From Solitalea lacus (GTDB taxonomy: Bacteria > Bacteroidota > Bacteroidia > Sphingobacteriales > Sphingobacteriaceae), in NCBI RefSeq assembly GCF_022014595.1, contig NZ_CP091740.1, positions 3,646,200 through 3,710,199 of the forward strand: a stretch of 64,000 nt of DNA. The letters run 5' to 3'. Position numbers and translations under genes: made by a program. Below are positions 7,045 through 16,120 of the stretch, piece after piece. Within the stretch, counting starts at the first letter, position 1. Each line of letters starts with the position of its first letter. Below the pieces are notes generated by a model. The model was not told the DNA's origin. It ran no database searches and saw only the letters and a program-made list of their open reading frames with translations.

Positions 7045-10000
7045 ATGAAAATTAACTTCATTCCAGAGGAGTACTGCTTTGACCGCAGATCCCTACAAAT
7101 TTTGCGAGTTATGAAGATAACTATACTCATTCTAACACTCTTTTTGGTACAGGTCAGTGCTGCAACAAAAGCACAAATCACTTTAAAAGAGGATAGAATA
7201 ACAATACAAAAGGCAATCGAATCCATCAGTGTACAAAGCGGCTATGATTTTATTTATTCTACAGCCGATTTTAAAAATCTGAATCCTATTCGCATACATT
7301 TAACTAATGCTACTATAGAAACTGCATTAAGTACCTGTTTTAAAGGCCAGTCGCTTGTATATGAGATTACCGACAAAACAGTTATCATTAAGAAAAAGCA
7401 GGTACAATTTCCAATCCCATCCCCATTACCTGTTAATGTTGACGAGATAAATGTAAAAGGCATTATTTTAGATGATAGAGGGCAGCCTTTAAGTGGCGTT
7501 AATGTGATCATAAAAGGCACTTCCAAATCTATGTCAACTGATGCTGATGGACGCTTTAGTATACGTGCCGAAATTGGGGGAACCCTTGTAATTTCCTGTG
7601 TAGGGTATAAAAAACATGAAATTCAGGTACAAACCCGAGAAATTATTCTGCAACTGGTTCAGGATATTGTCAATCTTGATCAGATACAAATCATTGCCTA
7701 TGGAACCTCCTCCAAGCGCTTAAATACCGCCACTGTAAGTTCAGTTTCAGCGGAGGTATTGGCAACCCAGCCGGTAAACAATGTACTTACTGCATTAAAT
7801 GGTCGTGTACCAGGAGTTCAACTGGTTCAAAGTAGTGGAATGGCTGGGTCTGGTGTTGCCATTAAAATACGTGGGGACAATTCAGGTGGGTTTTACGGTT
7901 CAAGTTCATCCGATCCCTTATATGTTATTGACGGGATTCCTCAGGCATCCGGAAGTCGTTATGACTTCCAGAATATTAATTCAAACGTAAGAGGGATGAA
8001 TGGTTATACCAACATATTCAATACCTTAAACATGGAGGATATTGAGCAGATTGATATTCTTAAGGATGCCGATGCTACCGCTATTTACGGTGCTCGTGGT
8101 GCCAATGGAGTGGTGGTAATCACTACAAAAAAAGGAAAGCAAGGCAAAATCAAGGTAAATGTAAATCTTACGGCCGGAGCAGGTAAGGTAGGTCACTTTA
8201 TTCCCATGCTTAACACCCAACAGTATCTGGATTTGAGAAAAGAGGCGTTTAAGAACGAGGGGATTACGCCTGACGCTGCAAACGCGCCTGATCTACTGAG
8301 CTGGGATCAGAATGCTTATACCGATTATCAGCGCTTATTATTGGGAGGAACAGCAGCTACGCGTACAGCAAATATAAATGCTTCGGGAGGTAGTGAATTC
8401 ATCAATTATTATGTAGGGCTCAACTATCGTAAAGAAGGAACCGTAATTGCAGATAATCAGCATGTAAACAGGATTGGGGGGCTAATGAATCTGAACATTA
8501 CTTCTCCCAACCGAAAATTTAACGCCTTGTTTTCTGCTAACTATGCACAGGAAAAAAGCAATCTGACTGCTGAGGATTTTATGAGTCTGATTTACCTGCC
8601 TCCTAATTTTAACTTGTATAAGACAGATGGCAGCTTGAACTGGAACAATAATTTCGATAATCCCTTGGCCTATTTGCGGAGTACTTACCATGCTACAAAT
8701 ACACTTTTTTCGGCAAATACCACTCTAAGCTATAAACTAGTAAGTGGACTAACCTTAAAAACCACCGCAGGTTATACTATTAGCCGATTGGAAAATGATC
8801 TTCAACTGCCTACTGCCCGATATAATCCGGTAAGTGCAAGGACAAGCTGGGCTTGGTTTGCCAAAAGTCCAACCAGCAATTACATTGTAGAGCCTCAGGC
8901 AGAGTATATTATAAAGGTCGGCCCGGGCAAACTTACAGCGCTTGTAGGTGGAACTTTCAGTGAATCGCTCTCTGAATCAACAACATTGAAAGGAGATAAC
9001 TATACTTACGATACCCAGTTAAATAGTATAACCGGCGCAGGTTTGGTTACAACAGTGTACCAATATAATCAGTATCATTATGCCTCATTGTTCAGTCGTT
9101 TAAACTATGACATTAGCAACAAGTACCTGCTTAACTTAACCTACCGTAATGATGCATCATCAAGATTCGGACCTAATAACAGGTTGGCCAGTTTTGGCTC
9201 GGCAGGTGCAGCATGGCTTTTTTCTGAAGAAGAGCTCATTAAGGAGAAGTTGCCTTTCTTAAGCTTCGGTAAACTAAAAGCAAGCTACGGTACAACCGGT
9301 AACGACAGAATTAGTAATTACTTGTATACGCTCAATTATTCAACCGGAGGAGCTTACCAGAACATCAGTACATTATTGCCTTCATCTCTTGCTGCTAACC
9401 CCAACCTGAAATGGGAAAGCACCAAAAAGGCAGAATTAAACCTAAGTCTGGGATTTTTGAAAGACCGTATACTTTTTAATGGAAATATTTATCGGAACAG
9501 GTCGTCTAATTTGCTCAATTATACCGCTCTTCCTGGTCAAACGGGAACTTCAACCATCATTTCCAATCTTGATGCGGTTGTACAAAACCAGGGACTGGAA
9601 TTGGAACTTAATACTAAAAATTTAGAAGGAAGAAACTTTAACTGGAGTAGCAGTTTTAATATTTCATTTGAGCGTAATAAACTGATTAGTTTTAATGATA
9701 TCGCAAAAGCAACATTGGGTAGCGCTTTTGTAATTGGTGAGTCGTTAGACGCATTTATCTACAGAAATAAATTTAAGTATGACGGGGTAAACCCTGTAAA
9801 TGGTTTACCAATTTATAACGATTTGGATGGACAGCCTGGCATGGGAACTAAGGATATGTACATAGCTAAGTTGGGCCATCCTTTTTATGGCGGATTGAAT
9901 AACAGCTTTAGTTATAAAGGATTGACACTTGATGTTTTCTTTAAGTTCGAAAGCCGAAATGGGCCAACCAACCTTATACCGAACGATATAGCGCCTGGTG

Positions 10001-10359
10001 GGCTAATGAACCAAAACACTTCTGTATTGAACAGATGGCGGCAGGATGGAGATAGTGATACACGCTGGCCGCTTGCAGTTACAGGTTCCGGAGCAGAGAG
10101 CATTAGTTATGCGTACTTGCCTTATTCTGATTTTACCTATGGCAACATTAGTTATTTGAAGCTCAAAACAGCAAGCCTTAGTTATAATCTTCCACAAAGC
10201 TGGATACAAAAGGCCAAACTGCAAAGTGTGAAAATCAGCTTGCAGGGGCTTAACCTGTTTACCATTGCTAAGGATAAATATGTGCTGGATCCTGAATATG
10301 GATTTGGAGCATATCCCGGCTTGCGTACACTGGTATTAGGTATCAATTGTTCACTTTAA
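7045..10359 (+). CDS. SusC/RagA-type TonB-dependent outer membrane receptor with STN domain
   Basis: The 1104-residue protein has a signal region containing the second Met near residue 23 (M-K-I-T-I-L-I-L-T-L-F), then an STN domain (about 45-115: A-I-E-S-I-S-V-Q-S-G-Y-D-F-I-Y), a carboxypeptidase-like regulatory domain (about 130-215: G-Q-P-L-S-G-V-N-V-I-I-K-G-T), a plug (P-G-V-Q-L-V-Q-S-S-G, D-P-L-Y-V-I-D-G-I-P, A-T-A-I-Y-G-A-R-G-A-N-G-V) and a long beta-barrel. The upstream ATG is kept because relatives carry a similar extra leader. STN plus the adjacent sigma/FecR pair indicates surface-signalling control. SusD follows after 10 bases. The imported ligand is unknown. Confidence 0.96.
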   Translation: MKINFIPEEYCFDRRSLQILRVMKITILILTLFLVQVSAATKAQITLKEDRITIQKAIESISVQSGYDFIYSTADFKNLNPIRIHLTNATIETALSTCFKGQSLVYEITDKTVIIKKKQVQFPIPSPLPVNVDEINVKGIILDDRGQPLSGVNVIIKGTSKSMSTDADGRFSIRAEIGGTLVISCVGYKKHEIQVQTREIILQLVQDIVNLDQIQIIAYGTSSKRLNTATVSSVSAEVLATQPVNNVLTALNGRVPGVQLVQSSGMAGSGVAIKIRGDNSGGFYGSSSSDPLYVIDGIPQASGSRYDFQNINSNVRGMNGYTNIFNTLNMEDIEQIDILKDADATAIYGARGANGVVVITTKKGKQGKIKVNVNLTAGAGKVGHFIPMLNTQQYLDLRKEAFKNEGITPDAANAPDLLSWDQNAYTDYQRLLLGGTAATRTANINASGGSEFINYYVGLNYRKEGTVIADNQHVNRIGGLMNLNITSPNRKFNALFSANYAQEKSNLTAEDFMSLIYLPPNFNLYKTDGSLNWNNNFDNPLAYLRSTYHATNTLFSANTTLSYKLVSGLTLKTTAGYTISRLENDLQLPTARYNPVSARTSWAWFAKSPTSNYIVEPQAEYIIKVGPGKLTALVGGTFSESLSESTTLKGDNYTYDTQLNSITGAGLVTTVYQYNQYHYASLFSRLNYDISNKYLLNLTYRNDASSRFGPNNRLASFGSAGAAWLFSEEELIKEKLPFLSFGKLKASYGTTGNDRISNYLYTLNYSTGGAYQNISTLLPSSLAANPNLKWESTKKAELNLSLGFLKDRILFNGNIYRNRSSNLLNYTALPGQTGTSTIISNLDAVVQNQGLELELNTKNLEGRNFNWSSSFNISFERNKLISFNDIAKATLGSAFVIGESLDAFIYRNKFKYDGVNPVNGLPIYNDLDGQPGMGTKDMYIAKLGHPFYGGLNNSFSYKGLTLDVFFKFESRNGPTNLIPNDIAPGGLMNQNTSVLNRWRQDGDSDTRWPLAVTGSGAESISYAYLPYSDFTYGNISYLKLKTASLSYNLPQSWIQKAKLQSVKISLQGLNLFTIAKDKYVLDPEYGFGAYPGLRTLVLGINCSL

Positions 10360-10369
10360 TCCTGTTACA

Positions 10370-11761
10370 ATGAAATTCGTACATAAAAATATAGGACTAT
10401 ATATCAGCTTAGTGGTTTTGCTTTTCGTATCTGTTTCCTGTGAACAGTTTGTTGACATTGACGCACCAAAAGGTGTGCAGGACAAGGAAACCACCTTTAG
10501 TAATGACGGTTCAGCAACAGCAGCGGTACTGGGATTGTATGCCTATTATGAAAACAAAATGGTGCCGCTTAACAACGCAACGGGTTTAGCAGCAGACGAA
10601 CGGATGTCTACCAATGCTGCCGATGCAGAATTTTTAAACAACAGTATTACCATTGAAAATGCTGTTAACAGTTCCTCGTTTTGGAATATTCTTTATGCCC
10701 AAATACGGAACTGTAATCTGGCTATAAATGCAATGGACAAATCTCCGACCTTAAGTCTACCAGTAAAGAGCCAGTTGACAGGGGAAGCAAGGTTTATGCG
10801 GGCCTATATGTATTTCAATCTGCTTAATCTTTATGGTGGTGTTCCCCTCTCTTTATCTGCCGTAGGAACAGAGAATGCTACGTTGCCCAGAAATACCGAG
10901 GAGGAGGTCTGGGGACAAATATTTACCGATTTACTGGCTGCAAAGTCATTGCTGAAGCCTGAATATCCTTCGGCTGACAAGGCAAGAGCAAATAAATATG
11001 CCGTTTCTGCTTTATTGGCAAGGGCATATCTTTATCATAAAGAGTGGGCCAAAGCCGAAGCCGAAGCTACAGAAGTGATTGAGTCTGGGGTGTATAGCTT
11101 AAGCAGCCCTGCCGCAACTTTTAAGAAGGGAAGTACAGAAACGATACTTCAGCTATCTACCCAAACAGGCAGAAGTTCCCTTGTTACCAACAATGTTCCT
11201 GCGAACCCGGCGATCACTCCCAGATATTTCCTAAGACCTGGTTTCGACTTGGCCTTTGAGAAAAATTCGGGTGGAGTTGATGATGCCCGTAAAAGCAATT
11301 GGACTGGGAAGAATAATGCCGGTATCTATTACAGTTATAAGTATAAAGTACTGACAGGCAGCGGCGATGAATATACCATTCTCTTCAGACTGGCTGAGCT
11401 TTATCTCATACGCGCAGAAGCAAGAGCTCAGCAATCTAAATTAATCGGTCCTAACAATGCCGAAAGCGATCTGAATGTGATCAGAACTCGCGCAGGTCTG
11501 GATAACAAGCTGAATCTGAACAGGGCGGCGATGCTGGCTGCTATAGAACAGGAACGTAAAGTAGAGTTGTTTGCAGAATACATGCACCGCTGGTTCGATT
11601 TGAAGCGCACCGCTGGCAGTACAGATAATACCAAAACCAGGGCCGATGAAGTTTTATCTGCATTAAAGGGTGCTTTTTGGCAACCCACAGATAAACTGTT
11701 CCCTATTCCTTCTGTTGAGATTGTACATAATCCTGCACTTATACAAAACCTGGGTTATTAA
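10370..11761 (+). CDS. SusD/RagB-type nutrient-binding outer membrane lipoprotein
   Basis: The 463-residue protein has a lipoprotein signal with C24 (V-S-V-S-C-E-Q-F). The SusD fold is shown by A-Y-M-Y-F-N-L-L-N-L-Y-G-G-V-P-L in the TPR-rich half, the A-R-A-Y-L-Y segment, and the C-terminal R-L-A-E-L-Y-L-I-R-A-E-A-R-A, A-I-E-Q-E-R-K-V-E-L-F-A-E and H-R-W-F-D-L-K-R motifs. It would cap the SusC barrel and capture ligand. Its start lies 10 bases after the SusC stop. No glycoside hydrolase or protease lies nearby, so the substrate cannot be named. Confidence 0.96.
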   Translation: MKFVHKNIGLYISLVVLLFVSVSCEQFVDIDAPKGVQDKETTFSNDGSATAAVLGLYAYYENKMVPLNNATGLAADERMSTNAADAEFLNNSITIENAVNSSSFWNILYAQIRNCNLAINAMDKSPTLSLPVKSQLTGEARFMRAYMYFNLLNLYGGVPLSLSAVGTENATLPRNTEEEVWGQIFTDLLAAKSLLKPEYPSADKARANKYAVSALLARAYLYHKEWAKAEAEATEVIESGVYSLSSPAATFKKGSTETILQLSTQTGRSSLVTNNVPANPAITPRYFLRPGFDLAFEKNSGGVDDARKSNWTGKNNAGIYYSYKYKVLTGSGDEYTILFRLAELYLIRAEARAQQSKLIGPNNAESDLNVIRTRAGLDNKLNLNRAAMLAAIEQERKVELFAEYMHRWFDLKRTAGSTDNTKTRADEVLSALKGAFWQPTDKLFPIPSVEIVHNPALIQNLGY

Positions 11762-11791
11762 TTAAGTATTGATTAAAAAGAATTTAAGACG

Positions 11792-13201
11792 ATGATTAAA
11801 AAGATATTAGGAATGCTATCATTTTGCTTATGCACAATTATGACATTCGCTCAAAAAAATGAAGTTAAGGTTGTTCTTGACATCGCCCCAATAAAGGCCG
11901 ACTCCATGTGGGCAAACCCTGAAGGCGGGGATATTGTATTTGCAAAAGCCAATAAGGCAGGAAAATACGTGTTTACATTTAAAGTGGATAAAGTATTACC
12001 GGTAAGGGTAGGCATCGATCAACCTAAAAAAGCACAACTGTTTTTGTTCCTTGAGGAAAATGATCAGTTGAGTATTAAAACAGACTTTGAGAAAAAGACA
12101 AGTATCTCAGGCAGAGGTGCAGAAAATAACAAAGTGCTTTATGACTACATGAGCGTTTATATAGAGACATATAACAAGCTGGATGCCAAGGGAATGTCGC
12201 CACAGGAATACTATGACATGGGCAATAAGCTAGACCAAACATCAATAGACATGTTAGAGGCCAATAAACAGAAAGTTACCCCCGGCTTTTATAATTATCA
12301 GTCGGTGGCTCTTGCTTACCAGAAATTAGGCCAGTATATCATGCTCCCTTATTATTATCACTTGGGTTTTGGTAAAAAACTGTCTGAAATTATCCCAGCG
12401 GATTTCTGGGCCCTTGACAGTCAGGTTAAAATGGATGAACAGTTGCTGAGTAATAACACCTACAAGGGTTTCATGAGAGGTAACTATCCAATATACATGA
12501 GATGGCGTGAGCTTTTTAAACAGGGCAAACTCGATAGTTCATTTTCTCGCGAGCAGAATAAACAGTTGGAATATAGATTGATTGAAAAGTACTACACGGG
12601 AAAGATACGTAGTATGGCACTTACTAGCGCTATTAAGGGCGCTATAGAAGTTGCCAAAGATATAGCGACTGTAAAACCACTGATGGATGAGTATTTAGCC
12701 AAGTATGCCGGCGCAGAGGAAGCTAAGGAAATAAAGAAAACTTATGAGACAAGGATTAATCTGTCGGCAGGGAAAGTGCCGCCTTTCTTTACTCTTAAAG
12801 ATTTAGCTGGCAAAGACGTAACCTTGAAAGATTTCGCCGGCAAGGTCGTTTACATGGATTTTTGGGCAAGCTGGTGTACACCTTGCAGGTTTGAAATGAA
12901 GAATGGCAGCCCTAAACTGCATGAAAAATTTAAAGACAATAAGGATGTAGTGTTTCTTTACATCAGTATTGACAGTAAAACCGAACCTTGGAAAAAGGCT
13001 ATTGCCGATGATAAAATAGAAGGGATTCATCTGCTTTCATTAGGAGGAAACAACAGTCCGGTTGCAAAGGCATTTGGAATCAGTGGGGTTCCTCGATATA
13101 TCATCATTGGGAAAGATGGTAAAATATTTGACAATGATGCACCACGCCCAAGCCAGGATATCACTCCGGCAAAGATTAAAGAAGCTTTAAATGCAAAATA
13201 G
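11792..13201 (+). CDS. TlpA-family thiol:disulfide thioredoxin-like protein
   Basis: The 469-residue protein has a signal peptide (MIKKILGMLSFCLCTIMTFAQ), a long N-terminal region of about 300 residues with beta-rich then helical character, and a C-terminal thioredoxin domain with active site W-A-S-W-C362-T-P-C365 and a cis-proline segment G-V-P-R-Y. It probably works in the periplasm as a disulfide reductase or carrier. It starts 30 bases after SusD and is likely co-transcribed, a common arrangement in Bacteroidota. Another protein of the same architecture lies at the right end of the window. Confidence 0.9.
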   Translation: MIKKILGMLSFCLCTIMTFAQKNEVKVVLDIAPIKADSMWANPEGGDIVFAKANKAGKYVFTFKVDKVLPVRVGIDQPKKAQLFLFLEENDQLSIKTDFEKKTSISGRGAENNKVLYDYMSVYIETYNKLDAKGMSPQEYYDMGNKLDQTSIDMLEANKQKVTPGFYNYQSVALAYQKLGQYIMLPYYYHLGFGKKLSEIIPADFWALDSQVKMDEQLLSNNTYKGFMRGNYPIYMRWRELFKQGKLDSSFSREQNKQLEYRLIEKYYTGKIRSMALTSAIKGAIEVAKDIATVKPLMDEYLAKYAGAEEAKEIKKTYETRINLSAGKVPPFFTLKDLAGKDVTLKDFAGKVVYMDFWASWCTPCRFEMKNGSPKLHEKFKDNKDVVFLYISIDSKTEPWKKAIADDKIEGIHLLSLGGNNSPVAKAFGISGVPRYIIIGKDGKIFDNDAPRPSQDITPAKIKEALNAK

Positions 13202-13284
13202 GCTGTAAAAGATTCTCATTTGCAAACAATTAACTTAACAATTTTTCTTTCCTGACCATTCAACAAACAATCAATAACCAATCT

Positions 13285-13306
13285 GGGGTCAGCAATGGCC
13301 CCTTTT
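13285..13306 (+). terminator. Terminator-like hairpin after TlpA gene (1)
   Basis: GGGGTC pairs with GGCCCC (one G-T wobble) around the six-base loop AGCAAT, followed by TTTT. It lies about 85 bases after the operon's last stop. Confidence 0.6.
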
Positions 13307-13350
13307 CAACAAAGTTTGCGTCAACAAGAACTGGCCAATAAATCTTATTC

Positions 13351-13429
13351 CTATTGCGCGAAGTGTTGGAAGAGTGGCGCAGACTGGGAGCGCGCCACCT
13401 CCCCTACTTATAAACTTTTCCAACAATAG
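13351..13429. other. Nested inverted-repeat element, possible structured RNA
   Basis: TGTTGGAA (13364-13371) pairs with TTCCAACA (13418-13425). Inside it, GTGGCGC (13374-13380) pairs perfectly with GCGCCAC (13392-13398). A further CTATTG (13351-13356) could alternatively pair with CAATAG (13424-13429). The inner stem is GC-rich against AT-rich surroundings. It could be a small RNA, a 3' UTR structure or a remnant of a palindromic repeat; nothing identifies the family. Confidence 0.45.
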
Positions 13430-13464
13430 AAAAAGATCTTTTCTTCATAACCTAAATCAATAAT

Positions 13465-13489
13465 GGGAGCCGTAATGGCTCCCTTTTTT
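13465..13489 (+). terminator. Rho-independent terminator (2)
   Basis: GGGAGCC and GGCTCCC form a perfect 7-bp stem around loop GTAAT, followed by six T. This is the strongest terminator in the gap. Confidence 0.85.
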
Positions 13490-13613
13490 GTAATAAGTAA
13501 GGGGGCAAGTCAAAGGCCTTTTCATTGAAGTCGAGATTCAGTAATAACTGGCAACTTGATTTTTTGCACGAGTCCATTGAGTCTTAAAATAATCGCTATT
13601 TAAAGGCATTGTT

Positions 13614-13647
13614 GAGTCAGAAAATAAAAATGACTCTTACTTTTTTT
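13614..13647 (+). terminator. Terminator-like hairpin (3)
   Basis: GAGTCA and TGACTC form a 6-bp stem around an A-rich loop, followed a few bases later by seven T. Confidence 0.5.
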
Positions 13648-13651
13648 GGCG

Positions 13652-13682
13652 GTCATTAGAAATTGAGGCTAATGACTTTTTT
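13652..13682 (+). terminator. Rho-independent terminator (4)
   Basis: GTCATTAG and CTAATGAC form a perfect 8-bp stem followed immediately by six T. Confidence 0.65.
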
Positions 13683-13816
13683 GGGTTAAACGTATTTTTC
13701 ACGTGCCTTCGGCAAGCACTTCTTGTTGTGTGTCATGAAATTGAAAATATGTTGTCACCCTTGAAGATAGGCTGTTTTGGTTTATTTATTAAAACGAAAA
13801 AAAGCCAGACACATGA

Positions 13817-14101
13817 TCAAGAGTTAATTTTGGCTTCTGCTTGGAATTTAGGAAGTCCCATCGACTTATTTACATCTACTTCATAGCAGAAGTTTTTAGC
13901 ATATTGTCCGGCGTTTTTGTCAAGGAATTGTTGAACTTCCTGAGCATTTTCGGCCTCCCAAAGGCAGGTACCAGTTTTGCCATCCGTAGCAGGAAAAACT
14001 CCATGTAATTTTAAATTGTTAGGCAGTTTTTTTGTAATTTCTTCTGCAGCGCCCCAGAAGCTTTCTGGATCACTGATGTTGTGATGAGCAATAACTAACA
14101 T
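13817..14101 (-). CDS. Small cytoplasmic protein of unknown function
   Basis: I do not recognise a firm family. The 94-residue product from the ATG at 14101 starts M-L-V-I-A-H-H-N-I-S-D-P-E-S-F-W and has G-T-C-L-W-E-A-E-N-A-Q-E-V-Q-Q-F-L-D in the middle. The alternation of short strands and helices, and the W-E-A-x-x-A-x-E-V-x-x-F-L pattern, suggest a small ferredoxin-like alpha/beta barrel such as in DUF4242/DUF3303-type proteins. An upstream start eight codons earlier exists but adds only an uncharacteristic leader. It is monocistronic, and its stop faces the hairpin-rich gap. Confidence 0.6.
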   Translation of the reverse strand: MLVIAHHNISDPESFWGAAEEITKKLPNNLKLHGVFPATDGKTGTCLWEAENAQEVQQFLDKNAGQYAKNFCYEVDVNKSMGLPKFQAEAKINS

Positions 14102-14125
14102 GGTTTTTAAGATTAAAATTGACAA

Positions 14126-14617
14126 TGGAATGGAGCTTCTTAATTAATACCTTGCAACAAAGAGATTAATCAATAGAAAACTACATTAAAAAAACAGTCT
14201 TTATATTTGCCAGTTTTTTCCCTGTAGGCATGTTCTTGTATTTTATTAAAGTTAATCATTTTTAACCTAAATATCAGACTATTAATCTCCTACAAACAAT
14301 CACCGAATCCTAGTATCCTTATAGCCCAGACTGCTCCTTTTCAATTAATTCCATATAAGTTTACATCAAATGGATGATCTTATCAATTCTATAATTTAAT
14401 ATGAAATTGCAATCACTGCCTGCCATTTCGGCCAGCTATAATCATTTTACAGTAGTTGGCCCAGTTATTAAATCATTTTACCTTGTTGGTTTATGAATTA
14501 CAATAACATTCACCGCTTTTTGCTAAAATACTATATCAAATAATTGTTTTACCGTATATTTATATAATTAAAATTAAATTACAGTATAAAAATCAATTTT
14601 ACCGTAACCAATAACAC
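14126..14617. other. Long AT-rich leader between the small protein and the Fic gene
   Basis: No gene is supported. The right half carries repeated TTACNGTA motifs (listed separately) that run up to the Fic start codon. The left half serves as the shared upstream region of the divergent minus-strand gene. The very low GC content differs from the housekeeping parts of the window. Confidence 0.6.
14445..14606. promoter_or_regulatory. Repeated TTACNGTA motifs upstream of the Fic gene
   Basis: TTTTACAGTA occurs at 14445-14454, TTTTACCGTA at 14547-14556 and 14597-14606, and TTACAGTA at 14579-14586. A degenerate copy, AATCATTTTAC followed by CTTGTTGG, starts near 14471. The shared core TTAC-N-GTA is an odd-centred palindrome, as expected for a dimeric regulator. 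The last copy ends 11 bases before the Fic start codon. A perfect TTACGGTAA also lies downstream of the gene at 16271-16279. Confidence 0.45.
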
Positions 14618-16120
14618 ATGGCACTAAGAACTGTTGGCAATTTATGGCTACGGGAGCATTTCAATCTCAAAAAATACCGCCTGACACATTATTCATACAT
14701 AGGTAGTAATGAGAAAGTAAAACTGAATATACAAGGAGAAGTCAGTCAAATTTACGGAAGAAAATATGCACCTGACAATGATACACCTTTAGCTCATATT
14801 GTTTTCTCATTAAAATACGATGATTTAGATCTTCCATTTCTAAAAGCAGTTTTCAATCAGCTTAGTCCACAGGAAATTATAGATTTTATTTCGGCATCCC
14901 CATCAGGCAAGTACGCGCGTAAAATCGGTTTCTTATATGAATTTCTTTTGGGTATAGAATTAGATCTGCCTTATCTAATTTCGGGTAACTATACCGACCT
15001 GCTGGAGGAAAACGAATATATAACAGGCCTGGTCATAAAAGATAGCCGTTGGCGGATTAATAACAACTTATTAGGTACTTCTATATTTTGCCCGGTGATC
15101 AGAAGAACGGCTGTTTTAAATCAACTACTAAGCACAGATATTGGATTGCAGATCGAAAACTTAAAGGCAAATTATTCAGCGGACGTTTTTCGGAGGGCTA
15201 CCAATTATTTGTATAGTAAAGAAACCCGCTCCTCATATGAAATAGAAAAGGAAAAACCATCGGCAGAGCGGATGAACCGATTTATCGCCCTATTAATGCA
15301 AGCAGGCAGGGAGCCAAGCGAACAAATGCTTAGTGAAGCAAGTTTGACCACGTTACAAAACTCGATTGTTGACCCACGCTTTGCTTCTCCCGGCTTTCGG
15401 GATTTTCAAAATTATATCGGCCAATCATTACCTTATGGCAATGAGCTAATCCATTATATCTGTCCGCCACCACAATATTTGGCCTCATTAATGGATGGGC
15501 TAAAGATAATCGCAGATAAAACAGAAGGTACATCCCCTATCATAAGAGCCGCAATAATCGCTTTTGGATTTGTGTTCATTCATCCATTTGAGGATGGAAA
15601 CGGACGATTGCACCGTTTCCTGATACACGACATGTTGGTTAGGGATGGCGTGGTGCCGGATGGTTTAATTATTCCGGTATCCGCTCACATGCTCAACAAT
15701 ATGCAGGAATATGATGGGGCATTGGAGCAATACTCCAAGCCACTAATTCAGCAGATCAGTTATACAAAAAAAACAGATGGAACATTAGAGGTCACTAATC
15801 CTGAAGAAGTCGAAGCTTATTTTCGTTATCCTGACCTAACAGTGCAATGTGTTTTTTTAGCTCAAACCATACAGGAAACCATCAACCAGGATATGCCGGA
15901 AGAGTTAGAATTTATACAGTACTACGATGAATTGAAACGGGAGTTGCAGAACATTGTTGATATGCCGGATAAAGATATTAATTTGATGATTATGTTCTTA
16001 CATCAAAATAAAGGCACGTTTCCTAACAGGCGGCGCAAAGACTTTGCTAAATTAACGGAAGAAGAAATAGCAAGTATGGAAACTGCTTATAAGGACATTT
16101 TTATTGACAACGATAAATAA
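14618..16120 (+). CDS. Fic-domain protein (predicted AMPylase)
   Basis: The 500-residue protein has the Fic core motif H322-P-F-E-D-G-N-G-R-L-H-R, matching HxFx(D/E)GNGRxxR, so the catalytic His and nucleotide-binding residues are all present. The segment S205-S-Y-E-I-E210-K fits the (S/T)xxxE part of the inhibitory motif, but Lys replaces the usual Gly or Asn after Glu. Fic enzymes usually transfer AMP from ATP to protein hydroxyls. The first 190 residues form a family-specific N-terminal domain, and a winged-helix-like tail (R-R-R-K-D-F-A-K-L) may bind DNA. The gene stands alone between an AT-rich leader and tRNA-Ala. Confidence 0.92.
   Translation: MALRTVGNLWLREHFNLKKYRLTHYSYIGSNEKVKLNIQGEVSQIYGRKYAPDNDTPLAHIVFSLKYDDLDLPFLKAVFNQLSPQEIIDFISASPSGKYARKIGFLYEFLLGIELDLPYLISGNYTDLLEENEYITGLVIKDSRWRINNNLLGTSIFCPVIRRTAVLNQLLSTDIGLQIENLKANYSADVFRRATNYLYSKETRSSYEIEKEKPSAERMNRFIALLMQAGREPSEQMLSEASLTTLQNSIVDPRFASPGFRDFQNYIGQSLPYGNELIHYICPPPQYLASLMDGLKIIADKTEGTSPIIRAAIIAFGFVFIHPFEDGNGRLHRFLIHDMLVRDGVVPDGLIIPVSAHMLNNMQEYDGALEQYSKPLIQQISYTKKTDGTLEVTNPEEVEAYFRYPDLTVQCVFLAQTIQETINQDMPEELEFIQYYDELKRELQNIVDMPDKDINLMIMFLHQNKGTFPNRRRKDFAKLTEEEIASMETAYKDIFIDNDK

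Larger units (their letters stand above)
13202..13816. other. Non-coding stretch with several hairpins after the SusCD-TlpA operon
   Basis: No supported gene was seen here. The stretch contains four terminator-like hairpins and one larger nested inverted-repeat element (listed separately), interspersed with AT-rich DNA. It separates the plus-strand operon from the minus-strand small gene that ends at 13817. Confidence 0.7.

Noticed and set aside
7045-7110. Later Met (7111) as the SusC start
   Set aside because: Relatives with an STN domain often carry a similar longer leader before the hydrophobic core, so the first ATG was kept.
13694-13706. TTTCACGTG resembling half of a parS site
   Set aside because: Only the first nine bases fit the 16-bp parS consensus; the second half diverges, so it is not a ParB site.
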